Source: Nigerium massiliense (lineage in GTDB: Bacteria; Actinomycetota; Actinomycetes; Propionibacteriales; Propionibacteriaceae). From it: a stretch of DNA of 64,000 bases. Numbering within the stretch: position 1 is the stretch's first letter; each line of letters opens with the position of its first letter. Shown one piece after another: positions 39,808 to 49,006 of this stretch. The stretch is from positions 248,001 to 312,000 of the forward strand of contig NZ_CCYM01000003.1 of NCBI RefSeq assembly GCF_000826085.1, read 5' to 3'. Position numbers and translations under genes: made by a program. The notes beneath the pieces are model-generated. The model saw only the letters and a list, made by a program, of their open reading frames with translations, was not told the DNA's origin and made no database searches.

Positions 39808-41320
39808 TCCCGACGGACGTCGCCGTCCCGCCCCGACCCGTCGGGCGGCGGCAGGGCTGTTGGTGTCCGTGCTGGCGTTGGTCGGCTGCACTCCGGCGGT
39901 GCCTCCGCCGCAGCCGACCCAGCCGACGCCGACGCAGACGCCACGCGACTTCACGGTGATGACGACGGACCGCGCCGTCGTGTTCGATCCGGCCGCCGCG
40001 ACCACGACCATGGACGCCACGGTCGCTCTCGACGCCTTCCAGCGGCTCATGGTCGTCTATGGCACGCAGGGCCAGCTGCACCCGGACGCGGCCGACGACT
40101 GCCTGTACAGCTCCCCGACGGTCTACCAGTGCCAGCTGAAGGACGGCCTGACGTTCACCAACGGGCACGCGCTCACCGCGTCCGACGTGAAGTTCAGCAT
40201 CGACCGGGCCTACCGCCTCGGCGTGGGCGGGAGTTCCACGTCCCTGCTGAACTCCCTGCAGCGGGTGGAGGTCGTCGGCGACAAGACGGTGCGGTTCCAC
40301 TTGAAATGGGCCGACAGCCAGTTCGGTTACGCGCTGGCCGCGCCGGCGGCGTCCATCGTGGACGAACAGATCTACGACCCGGACGCGCTGCGCGCCAACG
40401 AGCAGCTGCCCGTCGGGTCGGGACCCTTCACGCTGACGCAGGCGACGAACGAGGGGCTCACGTTCGTCCGGTACGAGGGCTACCAGGGGGCCACCGCGGG
40501 CACGATCGACCGCATCCGCCTCGCCTACGGGCGCGACAGCGTGGGCGTGGAGCAGGCCATGAACGACGACCAGGTCGAAGCGGTGTGGCGAGGGCTCGAC
40601 CCGGCGGCCCAAGCGCGGATGGACGGCGAGATCAGCTCCGGGCAGGATCAGCTGACGCGGGCCGGCTTCGACAAGCTCGCGGTGCGTTCGGCCAAGATGC
40701 AGCGGCTGATGTGGAACCCGAAGTCGCCGCATGTGCTGACGGCGTCGCTGCGGACGACCGTTGCCAAAGCGCTGCAGCCCGACCGCAGCCAAGCGTCGCT
40801 GCTCCCGCCCGAGGTGGACGGCGCGGTGAATTCGTTCCCGGTCGGCGGACGCCCGAGCACGCCCACAGGCGGCGGGCAGCGCGTGCGCCTGACGCTGTCG
40901 TACGCCGCGGACGTCCCGGGGCAGCAGGACTCGGCCCGGCTCCTGCGCGATCGCCTCGAGGAGCGCGGCGGCCTGAGCGTCCAACTGAGGCCGGACAGCG
41001 CGGACGCCGACCTGCGGCTGACCGACGAGCCGGCACAGGTGAACACCGCGTTCGGCTGGCTGCAGCCCTACCTCGACAACCCCCTTCCGGGCAGCAAGAG
41101 CAAGCTGCTCGGCCTCGATCAGGACGCCCGCGAGACGACCGATCCAGACACGCGCCGCGCGCTGCTCGCCGAGATCCAGCAGCAGGCCGCCGCGGACCTG
41201 ACGGTGCTGCCCGTCTCGCTGGGACCCGAGCCGTTCTACACCGCCCGGGACGCCGGCACCGAGGGCGAGACCTTCGGTCCGGGCAACCAGCTCGGATTGT
41301 GGGGGCTCCGCACGCGGTGA
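39797..41320 (+). CDS. Orphan family 5 solute-binding lipoprotein
   Basis: A 507-residue SBP_bac_5 protein. After a basic start, a hydrophobic core ends in LALVGC (lipobox, Cys near residue 33) and a Pro/Thr-rich linker follows. The core has FQRLMVVYG, YQCQLKDGLTFTNGHAL and LPVGSGPFTL, the usual family segments. The start ATG overlaps the last four codons of metH, suggesting coupled translation although the functions seem unrelated. No permease or ATPase gene is adjacent, so it must serve a transporter elsewhere, perhaps the one at 26232-31268, or be a sensor. Confidence 0.85.
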
Positions 41321-41340
41321 TCCGGTTGGCCTGGCCGGCA

Positions 41341-41356
41341 GCGGACGGCCGTCCGC
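41341..41356. terminator. GC palindrome after the orphan binding protein
   Basis: GCGGAC-GGCC-GTCCGC, a perfect 16-base palindrome 21 bases after the stop. It may terminate the metH transcript before trmI, which has its own promoter. No T-run. Confidence 0.4.
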
Positions 41357-41409
41357 GATGGGCTGGCCCGCCGAGCAGCGGCGGCGCGGGGATTGTCGGC
41401 GGTAGCCAC

Positions 41410-41415
41410 TAGGCT
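41410..41415 (+). promoter_or_regulatory. Leaderless -10 of trmI-arc
   Basis: TAGGCT ends 6 bases before the ATG at 41422. Confidence 0.65.
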
Positions 41416-41421
41416 GACCGA

Positions 41422-42609
41422 ATGACCGAAACCCAGCCGCCAGCGCCGCAGCCGAGCCCGTCCGGCGTCCGCACCGGGCCGTTGGCTGAGGGGGAGAGGG
41501 TCACGCTGACCGATCCCAAGGGACGACGGCACTCGGTCGTGCTGCGTGCCGGCGCGACGTATCACACCACGAAGGGCGGCATCGGCCACGACGAGTTGAT
41601 CGGCGGCCCCGAGGGGCGCGTGGTCAGGTCGGTCGGCGGCATGGAGTTTCTGGTGTTCCGGCCGGTGCTGAACGAGTTCATGGTGACGATGCCGCGCGGC
41701 GCCGCCGTCATCTACCCCAAGGACGCCGGCCAGATCGTGATGTGGAACGACATCTTCCCCGGCGCCCGCGTTCTGGAGGCCGGGGCGGGATCGGGCGCGC
41801 TGAGCATGGCGCTCCTGCGGGCGATCGGGTCCGGGGGCAGGCTGTACAGCTACGAGCGCCGGCAGGAATTCGCGGACGTCGCCCGCCGCAACGTCGACCG
41901 CTTCTTCGGCGAGCCGCACCCGGCCTGGGACCTTCGCGTCGGCGACCTGGGCGAGGCGATCGGGCCCGAGCCGATCGACCGGGCGATCCTCGACATGTTG
42001 GCCCCGTGGGACTGCATCGACGCCGTCGCGAACGTCCTCGTCCCCGGTGGGTTCCTGTGCTGTTACGTCGCCACCGCCACCCAGCTCGGCCGCGTCATGG
42101 ACACCCTGCGCGCCCACGGCGGGTTCACCGAACCCGTGGGGCGTGAGTTCACGTCGCGGGACTGGCACGCGGAGGGGCTGGCGATCCGCCCCGGGCACGC
42201 CACCAGCGGCCACACCGGGTTTCTGGTGTTCAGCCGACGACTCGCCCCGGGCGTCGAGGCGCCGATGCGCAGGCGCCGCCCCGCACCCGGCGCGTACGGG
42301 CCGGAGTACCTCGGCCCGCGGCCCAAGGGCGTCCCCACGCTGGAGGAGGTCTCTCGGCAACCGGCCGCCCGGGACGCCGGCGAGCCCGTCCCGCGGCGCG
42401 CCGCGCGCCGGCATGCTCCGCGCGACGGTGAACCGGAAGAGACGCAGCGCGAAGAGAATGCGGCCACCGCGGGGTTGGACGACGCGCTGGTGGGCCCGGG
42501 TTCGGACGAACGGGCTCGCCGGGAGGGGAATGCGCCGCTGCCGGGATCGTCGGAGCCGGTCACTGAGCGGCCGAGCTCTGAGCGGTCGTTCACCCAGGAG
42601 GACGCATGA
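41422..42609 (+). CDS. trmI: tRNA (adenine-58-N1)-methyltransferase TrmI
   Basis: Methylates A58 in the T-loop of tRNAs using SAM. Residues 20-285 are the TrmI core: [18 protein letters not shown] (N-terminal beta domain), the [14 protein letters not shown](A) segment, SAM motif [15 protein letters not shown] and DMLAPWD(C). About 110 further residues form a Pro/Arg/Glu-rich, apparently disordered tail not needed for the fold. trmI upstream of arc is the conserved proteasome-associated order in actinobacteria. The stop overlaps the arc start by 4 bases. Confidence 0.94.
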   Translation: MTETQPPAPQPSPSGVRTGPLAEGERVTLTDPKGRRHSVVLRAGATYHTTKGGIGHDELIGGPEGRVVRSVGGMEFLVFRPVLNEFMVTMPRGAAVIYPKDAGQIVMWNDIFPGARVLEAGAGSGALSMALLRAIGSGGRLYSYERRQEFADVARRNVDRFFGEPHPAWDLRVGDLGEAIGPEPIDRAILDMLAPWDCIDAVANVLVPGGFLCCYVATATQLGRVMDTLRAHGGFTEPVGREFTSRDWHAEGLAIRPGHATSGHTGFLVFSRRLAPGVEAPMRRRRPAPGAYGPEYLGPRPKGVPTLEEVSRQPAARDAGEPVPRRAARRHAPRDGEPEETQREENAATAGLDDALVGPGSDERARREGNAPLPGSSEPVTERPSSERSFTQEDA

Positions 42610-44186
42610 CCTTCGGGGAAGAGCCGCACACGCGGCGCGAGGAGGTCGTCGAGCGCCGGCTCGCCGAGGCGCGCGCGGACGCCCGGGCGCTGGCTCAGCA
42701 GAACGAGCGGCTCAACCGCACGCTGCGGGAGGCGCGGGAGTCGCTGCTGTCCCTGCGGGAGCAGCTTGAGGCGCTGGCCGCCCCGCCCGCCCAGTTCGGC
42801 GTCGTCGTGGCGCGGGCCGTCGACGGGACGGCGGACGTCTCCGTGTCGGGGCGCGTCCTGCGGGTCAAGCTGGCCGACGAGCTCGTCGATCCCGAAGAGC
42901 TGCGCGTGGGGACGACCGTGCTCCTCAACGAGGCGATGACCGTCGTGGGCGCCGCCTCGGTGCCGCCCGGCGGGGAGATCGTCCGGGTGCGCGAGGCGCT
43001 GCCCGACGGCCGGGTGCTGGTGGCCGGGGCGTCCGATGAGGAGATCGTCCTTCAGCGGGCGGTGGCGCTCGCCGACGCCGATCTGCAGCCGGGCGACTCG
43101 CTGCTGGCCGACCGGCGCGCCTTCGTCGCGCTCGACCGGGTGCAGCGCAGCGACCTGGAAGAACTGCGGCTCGACGACGTCCCCGACGTCACCTACGACG
43201 ACATCGGCGGGCTCGGCGAGCAGATCGAGGCGATCCGGGACGCCGTCGAGCTGCCCTTCAAGCACCGCGACCTGTTCGCGGACTTCCGGCTTTCCGCGCC
43301 GAAGGGCGTCCTGCTGTATGGGCCGCCCGGGTGCGGCAAGACGATGATCGCCAAGGCCGTCGCCAACGCCGCCGACTCGCACTTCCTCAACATCAAGGGC
43401 CCCGAGCTGCTCAACAAGTACGTGGGCGAGACCGAGCGGCAGGTCCGGGTGATCTTCGGCCGCGCGCGCGAACTGGCCGTCGAGGGGCGTCCGGTGGTCA
43501 TCTTCTTCGACGAGATGGATTCGTTGTTCCGCACCCGCGGCTCCGGGGTCAGCTCCGACGTCGAGTCGACGGTGGTCCCGCAGCTGCTCAGCGAGATCGA
43601 CGGCGTCGAGCAGTTGCACAACGTCATCATCATCGGCGCGACCAACCGCGAGGACCTCATCGACCCCGCGATCCTGCGTCCCGGCCGCCTCGACGTGAAG
43701 ATCAGGCTCGACCGCCCGGACCCCGCCGGCGCCCGCGAGATCCTGGCCCGCTACCTCACCACGGACGTGCCGTTGAACCCGTCCGAGGCGGAGGCGTCCG
43801 GCGGGGCCGAGGCTTTCGTGAGCAGCCTGCTCGACGACGTCGTCGATGCCCTGTACGAGCGTGGCGACCAGAACCGGTTCGTCGAGGTGACCTACGCGTC
43901 CGGTGAGAAGGAAGTGCTCTACGTCGCCGACTTCGTGTCCGGAGCCATGCTCGCCGCCATCGTCGGCCGCGCCAAGAAGGCGGCGATCAAGGAGGTCTTG
44001 GCCGGCGGTGAGCGGGGTATCCGGCGCGCGCACCTGCTCGACGCCTGCCGCGCGGAGGTCGCCGAGAACGAGGAACTGCCCAACACGACCAACCCCGACG
44101 ACTGGGCCAAGGTGTCCGGACGCCGCGGCGAGCGGATCGTCTACCTGCGGACGCTGGCCAGCGCCCGCGCGATCGACGTCGGTTGA
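42606..44186 (+). CDS. arc: Proteasome-associated AAA ATPase ARC/Mpa, lacking the QYL tail
   Basis: Hexameric unfoldase that feeds Pup-tagged proteins to the 20S core. The 526-residue protein has an N-terminal coiled coil that binds Pup (about residues 10-55, [19 protein letters not shown]), two OB-fold segments (60-180), and an AAA domain with Walker A GPPGCGKT (239-246), Walker B IFFDEMDS and sensor IGATNRED. In mycobacterial Mpa the chain goes on past the equivalent of SARAID to a C-terminal Gln-Tyr-Leu that opens the 20S gate. Here it stops at RAIDVG, with no QYL in any frame nearby, and a 61-base repeat starts one base after the stop. The name mpa is also used. Confidence 0.96.
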   Translation: MTFGEEPHTRREEVVERRLAEARADARALAQQNERLNRTLREARESLLSLREQLEALAAPPAQFGVVVARAVDGTADVSVSGRVLRVKLADELVDPEELRVGTTVLLNEAMTVVGAASVPPGGEIVRVREALPDGRVLVAGASDEEIVLQRAVALADADLQPGDSLLADRRAFVALDRVQRSDLEELRLDDVPDVTYDDIGGLGEQIEAIRDAVELPFKHRDLFADFRLSAPKGVLLYGPPGCGKTMIAKAVANAADSHFLNIKGPELLNKYVGETERQVRVIFGRARELAVEGRPVVIFFDEMDSLFRTRGSGVSSDVESTVVPQLLSEIDGVEQLHNVIIIGATNREDLIDPAILRPGRLDVKIRLDRPDPAGAREILARYLTTDVPLNPSEAEASGGAEAFVSSLLDDVVDALYERGDQNRFVEVTYASGEKEVLYVADFVSGAMLAAIVGRAKKAAIKEVLAGGERGIRRAHLLDACRAEVAENEELPNTTNPDDWAKVSGRRGERIVYLRTLASARAIDVG

Positions 44187-44187
44187 C

Positions 44188-44283
44188 GCTGAGCCCCCGG
44201 GCGGGAAGGGGGAGGCGCCGACGAGCTCGGCGGCGACGAGGGCGACCAGCTGAGCCCCCGGGCGGGAAAGCGGGGCGCCGACG
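44188..44283. repeat. Two-copy 61-base-period repeat after arc
   Basis: GCTGAGCCCCCGGGCGGGAA begins at 44188 and again at 44249; similarity continues through GGGGCGCCGACG in both. The first copy starts one base after the arc stop codon. Confidence 0.75.
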
Positions 44284-44310
44284 GCAACGCGCCTGACCCG
44301 CCGCCCGGGA

Positions 44311-44328
44311 GCAGAGCCGGGGCTCTGC
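44311..44328. terminator. Hairpin between convergent arc and serC
   Basis: Perfect 8-base arms GCAGAGCC and GGCTCTGC with a GG loop. Placed between convergent genes, it can act on both strands. No T-run. Confidence 0.6.
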
Positions 44329-44350
44329 CGAGCAATCGTCGTTGCGGACG

Positions 44351-44535
44351 TCAGCCGTTGACGCGCTCGGACTCGGTCATGACGTCGGTCGGCCGCGGGC
44401 CTCGCCGTGCAATCGTCGTTGCGAGCGTCAGCCGTTGATGCGCTCGGACTCGGTCATGACGTCGGTCGGCCGCGGGCCTCGCCGTGCAATCGTCGTTGCG
44501 AGCGTCAGCCGTTGATGCGCTCGAACTCGGTCATG
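44351..44535. repeat. 77-base tandem repeat: three copies of the serC 3' end
   Basis: Repeat starts at 44351, 44428 and 44505, exactly 77 bases apart. Read on the minus strand each copy contains the last codons and stop of serC (M-T-E-x-E-R-[IV]-N-G-stop). The innermost copy is the real gene end; the two outer copies are nearly identical to each other and carry Ser in place of Phe. Confidence 0.92.
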
Positions 44536-45587
44536 AAATCGATCAGCGCGCGGACGCCCTCGATCGGCATCGCGTTGTAGAGGGAGGCGCGCATCCCGCC
44601 GACGGAGCGGTGGCCGGCCAGGTTCGTGAGGCCGGCCTGGGCGGCCTCGGCGACGAAGCGGGCGTCCAGGGTCGGGTCGGCGAGCAGGAACGGCACGTTC
44701 ATCCACGAGCGAGCGTTCGCCGCGACCGGATTGCGGTAGAACCCCGAGCCGTCGATGAAGCCGTACAGCGCCTCGGCCTTCTGCCGGTTGCGCTCGGCCA
44801 TGCCCTCGGCCCCACCCTGGCGCTCGATCCAGCCCAGCACCTTGCCGAGGAGGTAGATCGCCCACGTGTTGGGAGTGTTCAGCATCGAATCGGCCTGCGC
44901 CATCCGCGCGTAGTCGAGGATCGCCGGGCAGCCGGGGCGGGCGCGCCCGAGCAGGTCGTCGCGCACGATCACCACGGCCATGCCGGACGGACCCAGGTTC
45001 TTCTGCGTCCCGGCGTAGATCAGCCCGAACCGGGAGACGTCGATGGGCCGCGACAGCACCGTCGAACTGGCGTCCGCGACGACGGGGACGTCGCCGGCGT
45101 CCGGGACGTAGCCGAACTCCACCCCGCCGATCGTCTCGTTGGGCGTGTAGTGCAGGTAGCGCGCCCCGGGCGTGGGGGAGACGTCGCCGGGTTCGGGCAC
45201 CGTCGTGTAGCCGGACGCGGACTGATCCGCGACGACGTCGACCCGGACGCCCGCACGCTCGGCCTCGGCGCGCGCCTTGGCCGACCACTGGCCGGTGACG
45301 ACGATGTCGACGGTGTCGCCGGGCTGGGTCAGGTTGAGGGGGACCGCGCCGAACTGCCCGAACGCGCCCCCTTGCACGAAGATCACCCGGTAGCCGGCCG
45401 GGACGCCCATCAGCCGGCGTAGTCGGTCCTCGGCCTCCGCGGCGCACGCGACGAACGGCTTGCCGCGGTGCGAGACCTCCATCACGGACATCCCCGAGCC
45501 CTGCCAGTCGAGGAGCTCCTCGCGGGCCTCGGCGAGCACCTCCTCGGGCATCATCGACGGTCCGGCCGAGAAGTTGTAGACGCGCAT
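44505..45587 (-). CDS. serC: Phosphoserine aminotransferase
   Basis: PLP enzyme making phosphoserine from phosphohydroxypyruvate and glutamate. The 360-residue chain starts with the family signature MRVYNFSAGPSMMPEEVL; the PLP lysine is in AGTQKNLGPSG near residue 195. The HYTPNETIGG and N-P-N-T-W-A-I-Y segments also fit. ATG at 45587 is used; a GTG-less upstream M at 45605 adds MRDDGV, not seen in the family. A weak -10 (GATGAT) lies 6 bases upstream. The 3' end has been duplicated twice in tandem downstream, including the stop codon. Confidence 0.95.
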   Translation of the reverse strand: MRVYNFSAGPSMMPEEVLAEAREELLDWQGSGMSVMEVSHRGKPFVACAAEAEDRLRRLMGVPAGYRVIFVQGGAFGQFGAVPLNLTQPGDTVDIVVTGQWSAKARAEAERAGVRVDVVADQSASGYTTVPEPGDVSPTPGARYLHYTPNETIGGVEFGYVPDAGDVPVVADASSTVLSRPIDVSRFGLIYAGTQKNLGPSGMAVVIVRDDLLGRARPGCPAILDYARMAQADSMLNTPNTWAIYLLGKVLGWIERQGGAEGMAERNRQKAEALYGFIDGSGFYRNPVAANARSWMNVPFLLADPTLDARFVAEAAQAGLTNLAGHRSVGGMRASLYNAMPIEGVRALIDFMTEFERING

Positions 45588-45593
45588 GACGCC

Positions 45594-45599
45594 ATCATC
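45594..45599 (-). promoter_or_regulatory. Weak leaderless -10 of serC
   Basis: On the minus strand GATGAT ends 6 bases before the ATG at 45587. It keeps only the conserved A and final T of TANNNT and is listed because of its spacing. Confidence 0.3.
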
Positions 45600-45843
45600 C
45601 CGCACCCGCTCGGCGGCCGGTCGGACGGATCGCCGGATAGACGCCCCCGGCTCGGGTCCACCGTGCGCAGGGCGTCACAGAACGCGCGCTCGATGGCATG
45701 AATGAGAACGCATAACGCTGGGACGAGGGGCGATGATGCCTCCGCCATACAGACGCCGAAGGGAGTGCTGCGCCTGTGACGGGCTGGGCGACCCAGCGGT
45801 TCGGCTTCACAGCCCCCGAGGAGAGTCTTCTCGACATCAAGAT

Positions 45844-45860
45844 TTGGTTGCGGCCACCAA
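45844..45860. promoter_or_regulatory. Inverted repeat over the -35 region of marR-efflux operon
   Basis: TTGGT-N7-ACCAA. The left arm also reads as a -35-like TTGGTT 18 bases before the -10. Candidate MarR operator 1. Confidence 0.45.
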
Positions 45861-45867
45861 TAAGACG

Positions 45868-45873
45868 TATGGT
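45868..45873 (+). promoter_or_regulatory. Leaderless -10 of marR-efflux operon
   Basis: TATGGT ends 6 bases before the ATG at 45880 and overlaps the palindrome at 45872-45886. Confidence 0.6.
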
Positions 45874-45886
45874 TGCAGCATGCAAC
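45872..45886. promoter_or_regulatory. MarR-type palindrome across the start codon
   Basis: GTTGCA-GCA-TGCAAC, perfect 6-base arms around the A of the ATG. It covers the end of the -10, the transcription start and the first codons; a regulator bound here would block its own transcript. Confidence 0.6.
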
Positions 45887-46359
45887 TAAGTGAGGTGGAT
45901 CAGCTCCAGCATGAGCTCACCCATCTGTTCGCCACCCTCGCCCGGCTGACGGCGAGCCGGCAGCGCACGGGCGAGGTCTGCCTGACCCGCGCCGACTTCT
46001 CCGCCCTCGCCATCCTCGAACGCGAGGGCCCCCTGCGCGGCCGGGCGCTGGCCGAGCTCGAAGGTGGCGACCCCTCGACGACGAGTCGCCGGCTGACGTC
46101 CCTCGAGGAGCGCGGTCTGGTCGAGCGCCGCCCCGATCCGGACGACGGTCGGGCGGCCCTGATGCAGATCACCTTTGCGGGCCACGACGCCCTGACCGCC
46201 GAGCGGGGCCAGCGCACCCGCGCCATCGCGGAGTCGCTGGCGTCCTGGTGCTCGGACGACATCGAGCGCCTCACCGTGCAACTGCATGAACTCAACCTCT
46301 GCCTCGACCGTCCCGCCGCGTCGGGACCCACCTCAGCCACGAAGGAGCATCGCCCGTGA
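45880..46359 (+). CDS. MarR family transcriptional regulator
   Basis: A 159-residue winged-helix dimer repressor. The DNA-binding part spans about residues 35-105: LTRADFSALAILEREGPLRGRALAEL, then the recognition helix region STTSRRLTSLEERGLVERRPDPDDGRAALM, which is the classical MarR wing. The N- and C-terminal helices form the dimer interface. It overlaps the DHA2 efflux gene (GTGA), so the two form a regulator-transporter operon, and two inverted repeats flank its promoter. Its inducer is probably a substrate of the pump, which is an inference from this common pairing. Confidence 0.9.
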   Translation: MQLSEVDQLQHELTHLFATLARLTASRQRTGEVCLTRADFSALAILEREGPLRGRALAELEGGDPSTTSRRLTSLEERGLVERRPDPDDGRAALMQITFAGHDALTAERGQRTRAIAESLASWCSDDIERLTVQLHELNLCLDRPAASGPTSATKEHRP

Positions 46360-48443
46360 GCGACTCGACCCTCACCGCCGCGTCCCCGGCCCCTGCGTTC
46401 ACGATGAGCCGGGACCAGGCGCGCACGTTCGTCGGGCTCATGCTCGGCATGTTCGTCGCCGCCATCAGCCAGACCATCGTCGGCACCGCGATGCCGCGCA
46501 TCGTCGCCGAGCTCGGCGGCATGGAGCACTACAGCTGGGTCGCCACCGCGGCCATGCTCGCCTCGGCGATCATCACGCCGATCGTCGGCAAGCTGTCCGA
46601 CCTGTATGGACGCCGCAGCTTCTACCTCGCCGGCCTGATCGTCTTCATGGTCGGCGCGGTCATCTCGGGCCTGGCCGTCAACTTCGGCATGCTCGTGGTC
46701 GGTCGCGCCGTCCAGGGCCTCGGCATGGGCACCCTGATGCCGCTGTCCCAGACGATCATCGGCGACATCGTGCCGCCGCGGCAGCGCGGCAAGTACCAGG
46801 GCTACATGGGCGCGATCTTCGGCGTGACCACCGTCGCCGGACCGCTCGCCGGCGGCATCATCACGGACGCCTGGGGCTGGCGCTGGCTGTTCTTCGTCGC
46901 GCTGCCGGTCGGGCTGGTGGCCCTGTTCGTCATCGTCCGGTTCATGAAGCTGCCGTTCGAACGTCGCGAGGCGACGATCGACTACGCCGGGATGGCCACC
47001 CTGTCGCTGGCGCTGGTCAGCGTCCTGCTCGCGGCGTCGTGGGGCGGGACCACCTACGCCTGGGATTCGCCGCTGATCATCGGGCTGTTCGTCGCGGGCG
47101 CGGTCCTCTCGGTGGCGTTCGTCCTGATCGAGCGGCGGGCCGCGGAGCCGGTGCTGCCGCTGCGACTGTTCTCGAACTCGATCTTCACGCTGTGCCTGAT
47201 CGCCGGCCTGCTGCTCGCGACGCTGATGTTCGGCGCGATCATCTACCTGCCCGTCTTCGCCCAAGGCGTCCTGGGTGTCGGCGCGACGGCGTCCGGGCTG
47301 ATCGTCATGCCGCTGACCCTCGGCCAGATCGTGATGGGCATCATCGCGGGTCTGATCATCAGCCGCACCGGCCGCTACAAGGAGCTCATGCTGCTCGGCG
47401 TGGTCGTCCTCGCTGTGGGGGTGTTCCTGCTGACGCAGCTGAGCTACCGCTCGCAGGCCGTGGACGTCACCATCGCGATGATCGTGTTCGGCGTCGGCCT
47501 CGGCGCGGTGATGCAGAACTACACGCTGCTCGTTCAGAACGCGGTGGCCCGCGGCGACCTGGGCGTCGCGACGGCGTCCACCCAGTTCTTCCGGAACGTC
47601 GGCTCCACCCTGGGCATCTCAGTGTGGGGCACGGTCATGACGAGCGGGCTGGGAGCGGCGATCCTGTCGCACCTGCCCGCGGGCGTGGACCCGGCCAAGG
47701 CGGGGCACCTGAACGCCGGCGCTGTGCTCGATCCGTCCGCGCTGGCGTCGCTGCCGCCGGCCTTGGCGACGGCGGTCCGGCAGGGGCTGGCCGATCAGCT
47801 GCACTCCATGTTCGTGCTGTGGCTCCCGATCGTGGGGCTGCTGTTCCTGGCGACCCTCTTCATCAAGGAGGTGCCGCTGCGCGAGACCGTCCATACCGCC
47901 GACGAGAGTCGCCGCGAATACCTGGACACCATGGCGTCCAGCTCGACGGCCGGCGTCGGCGTCGATTCGCTCAGCGAGGGACGCGCCAGCCGCACCCAGG
48001 AGCGCCTGCTCGGCCTGCAGTACGAGATCCTCGCCCGCCAGGCGAAGCGTCCCGAGCTGACCCGGCTCCGTCAGGCTGTGACGGACGCGGGCGGCGGCGA
48101 CTTCGACCGCGGTTACCGGATGCTGGTGCACTCCGCGGACCTGCTCTCCAGCGACGACCCGGACGTCGCGCGCCGGGCCGAGAAGTACGCCGTCGAACTC
48201 GCCGACCGGACGCGGCAGAAGGGCGGCCTGTTGTCCGCCGACCTGCGCGCGGACATGGCCGAGGCCGTGACGCCGGAGCCGCGGGAGGCGTCCGACGACG
48301 GGGACGGGAGTTCCGCCACGAGCGAGGCCCCGCGGCGGAGCGTCGCGGTCGACATGCAGCGGCTGTCGCGCGCGGGCTCCGACCTCACGGCCGCCCTGCT
48401 GGTCGACCTGACGAGCCCCCGCCACGCGCTGGTGGAGGACTGA
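46356..48443 (+). CDS. DHA2-family (14-TM) drug/proton antiporter with long cytosolic tail
   Basis: Inner-membrane MFS exporter of the EmrB/QacA class, 695 residues. About 14 hydrophobic segments lie within residues 25-515. Seen motifs include the DHA2 opening (AAISQTIVGTAMPRIVAELGG), motif A GKLSDLYGRRSFY, and motif C-like GPLAGGIITDAWGWRW. After the last membrane segment there are about 160 residues, longer than usual, with a predicted helical stretch (RTQERLLGLQYEILARQ) and an acidic, Ser-rich end. GTG at 46356 overlaps the marR stop. Substrate unknown; multidrug export is the family expectation. Its downstream gap holds a 28-base minisatellite. Confidence 0.9.
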   Translation: MSDSTLTAASPAPAFTMSRDQARTFVGLMLGMFVAAISQTIVGTAMPRIVAELGGMEHYSWVATAAMLASAIITPIVGKLSDLYGRRSFYLAGLIVFMVGAVISGLAVNFGMLVVGRAVQGLGMGTLMPLSQTIIGDIVPPRQRGKYQGYMGAIFGVTTVAGPLAGGIITDAWGWRWLFFVALPVGLVALFVIVRFMKLPFERREATIDYAGMATLSLALVSVLLAASWGGTTYAWDSPLIIGLFVAGAVLSVAFVLIERRAAEPVLPLRLFSNSIFTLCLIAGLLLATLMFGAIIYLPVFAQGVLGVGATASGLIVMPLTLGQIVMGIIAGLIISRTGRYKELMLLGVVVLAVGVFLLTQLSYRSQAVDVTIAMIVFGVGLGAVMQNYTLLVQNAVARGDLGVATASTQFFRNVGSTLGISVWGTVMTSGLGAAILSHLPAGVDPAKAGHLNAGAVLDPSALASLPPALATAVRQGLADQLHSMFVLWLPIVGLLFLATLFIKEVPLRETVHTADESRREYLDTMASSSTAGVGVDSLSEGRASRTQERLLGLQYEILARQAKRPELTRLRQAVTDAGGGDFDRGYRMLVHSADLLSSDDPDVARRAEKYAVELADRTRQKGGLLSADLRADMAEAVTPEPREASDDGDGSSATSEAPRRSVAVDMQRLSRAGSDLTAALLVDLTSPRHALVED

Positions 48444-48471
48444 CCGCCTTGGCGGACGCCGCCGACGTGGC

Positions 48472-48611
48472 GGGCTACGCACGGTCTGTCGTTTGAGCTG
48501 GGCTACGCCGGGTCTGTCGTTCGAGCCGGGCTACGCGCCGTCTGTCGTTCGAGCCGGGCTACGCGCGGTCTGTCGTTTGAACCGGGCTACGCCGGGTCTG
48601 TCGTTCGAGTC
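48472..48611. repeat. 28-base minisatellite, five units, made from the VOC gene 3' end
   Basis: Units start at 48472, 48500, 48528, 48556 and 48584. Each reads GGGCTACGC, then GGTCTGTCGTT and GAGCC-like sequence. The last unit is the end of the VOC gene: on the minus strand it encodes R-T-T-D-P-A and the TAG stop. Thus the array is a fivefold repeat of a gene end with its stop codon. Confidence 0.9.
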
Positions 48612-48994
48612 GCCGGGCGCTCCAGGGCGGGAAGTTCGGTCGCCAGCAGGCAGAACTCGTTTCCCTCGGGGTCGGCGAGGACGTGCCACTCCGTCTCGCC
48701 CTGACCGACGTCGGCGGGACGCGCCCCCAGGTCGAGGAGGCGGGCGAGTTCGGTGGCCTGGTCGCAGCCGACCGGGTTCACGTCCCAGTGCAGGCGCAGG
48801 GGCCGCGCCTCCTCGGCGTCGACCTTCGCCAGGATGATGGTCGGTGCTGCCCCGCCGAAACCCGTCGCCGGCCCGATCTCGATGTCCGGGCCTTCGTACC
48901 CGAGCACCTCATAGCCCAGCACCGCGCACCAGAACGCGGCCAAGGCCTCGGGATCGCGGCAGTTGAGGACCAGTTCGGTGAGTCGGCACGCCAT
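48587..48994 (-). CDS. VOC (glyoxalase/bleomycin-resistance-like) family protein
   Basis: A 135-residue protein of the vicinal oxygen chelate superfamily: CRLTELVLNCRDPEALAAFW, then GYEVLGYEGPDIEIG and the C-terminal EWHVLADPEGNEFCLL, the usual paired beta-alpha-beta-beta-beta modules. These proteins bind metals or small molecules; the substrate cannot be told. ATG at 48994 follows a leaderless -10 made in part of the stop codon of the upstream multicopper oxidase gene. The last six codons and stop lie in the first minus-strand unit of a 28-base tandem array. Confidence 0.85.
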   Translation of the reverse strand: MACRLTELVLNCRDPEALAAFWCAVLGYEVLGYEGPDIEIGPATGFGGAAPTIILAKVDAEEARPLRLHWDVNPVGCDQATELARLLDLGARPADVGQGETEWHVLADPEGNEFCLLATELPALERPATRTTDPA

Positions 48995-49000
48995 GGCGCA

Positions 49001-49006
49001 AGCCTA
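49001..49006 (-). promoter_or_regulatory. Leaderless -10 of the VOC gene, starting on the oxidase stop codon
   Basis: TAGGCT on the minus strand; its TAG is the stop codon of the multicopper oxidase. It ends 6 bases before the ATG at 48994. Confidence 0.6.

Noticed and set aside
44428..45447. Alternative serC-overlapping frame ending in the second tail copy
   Set aside because: It is in another frame across serC and only regains the serC tail because of the 77-base duplication.
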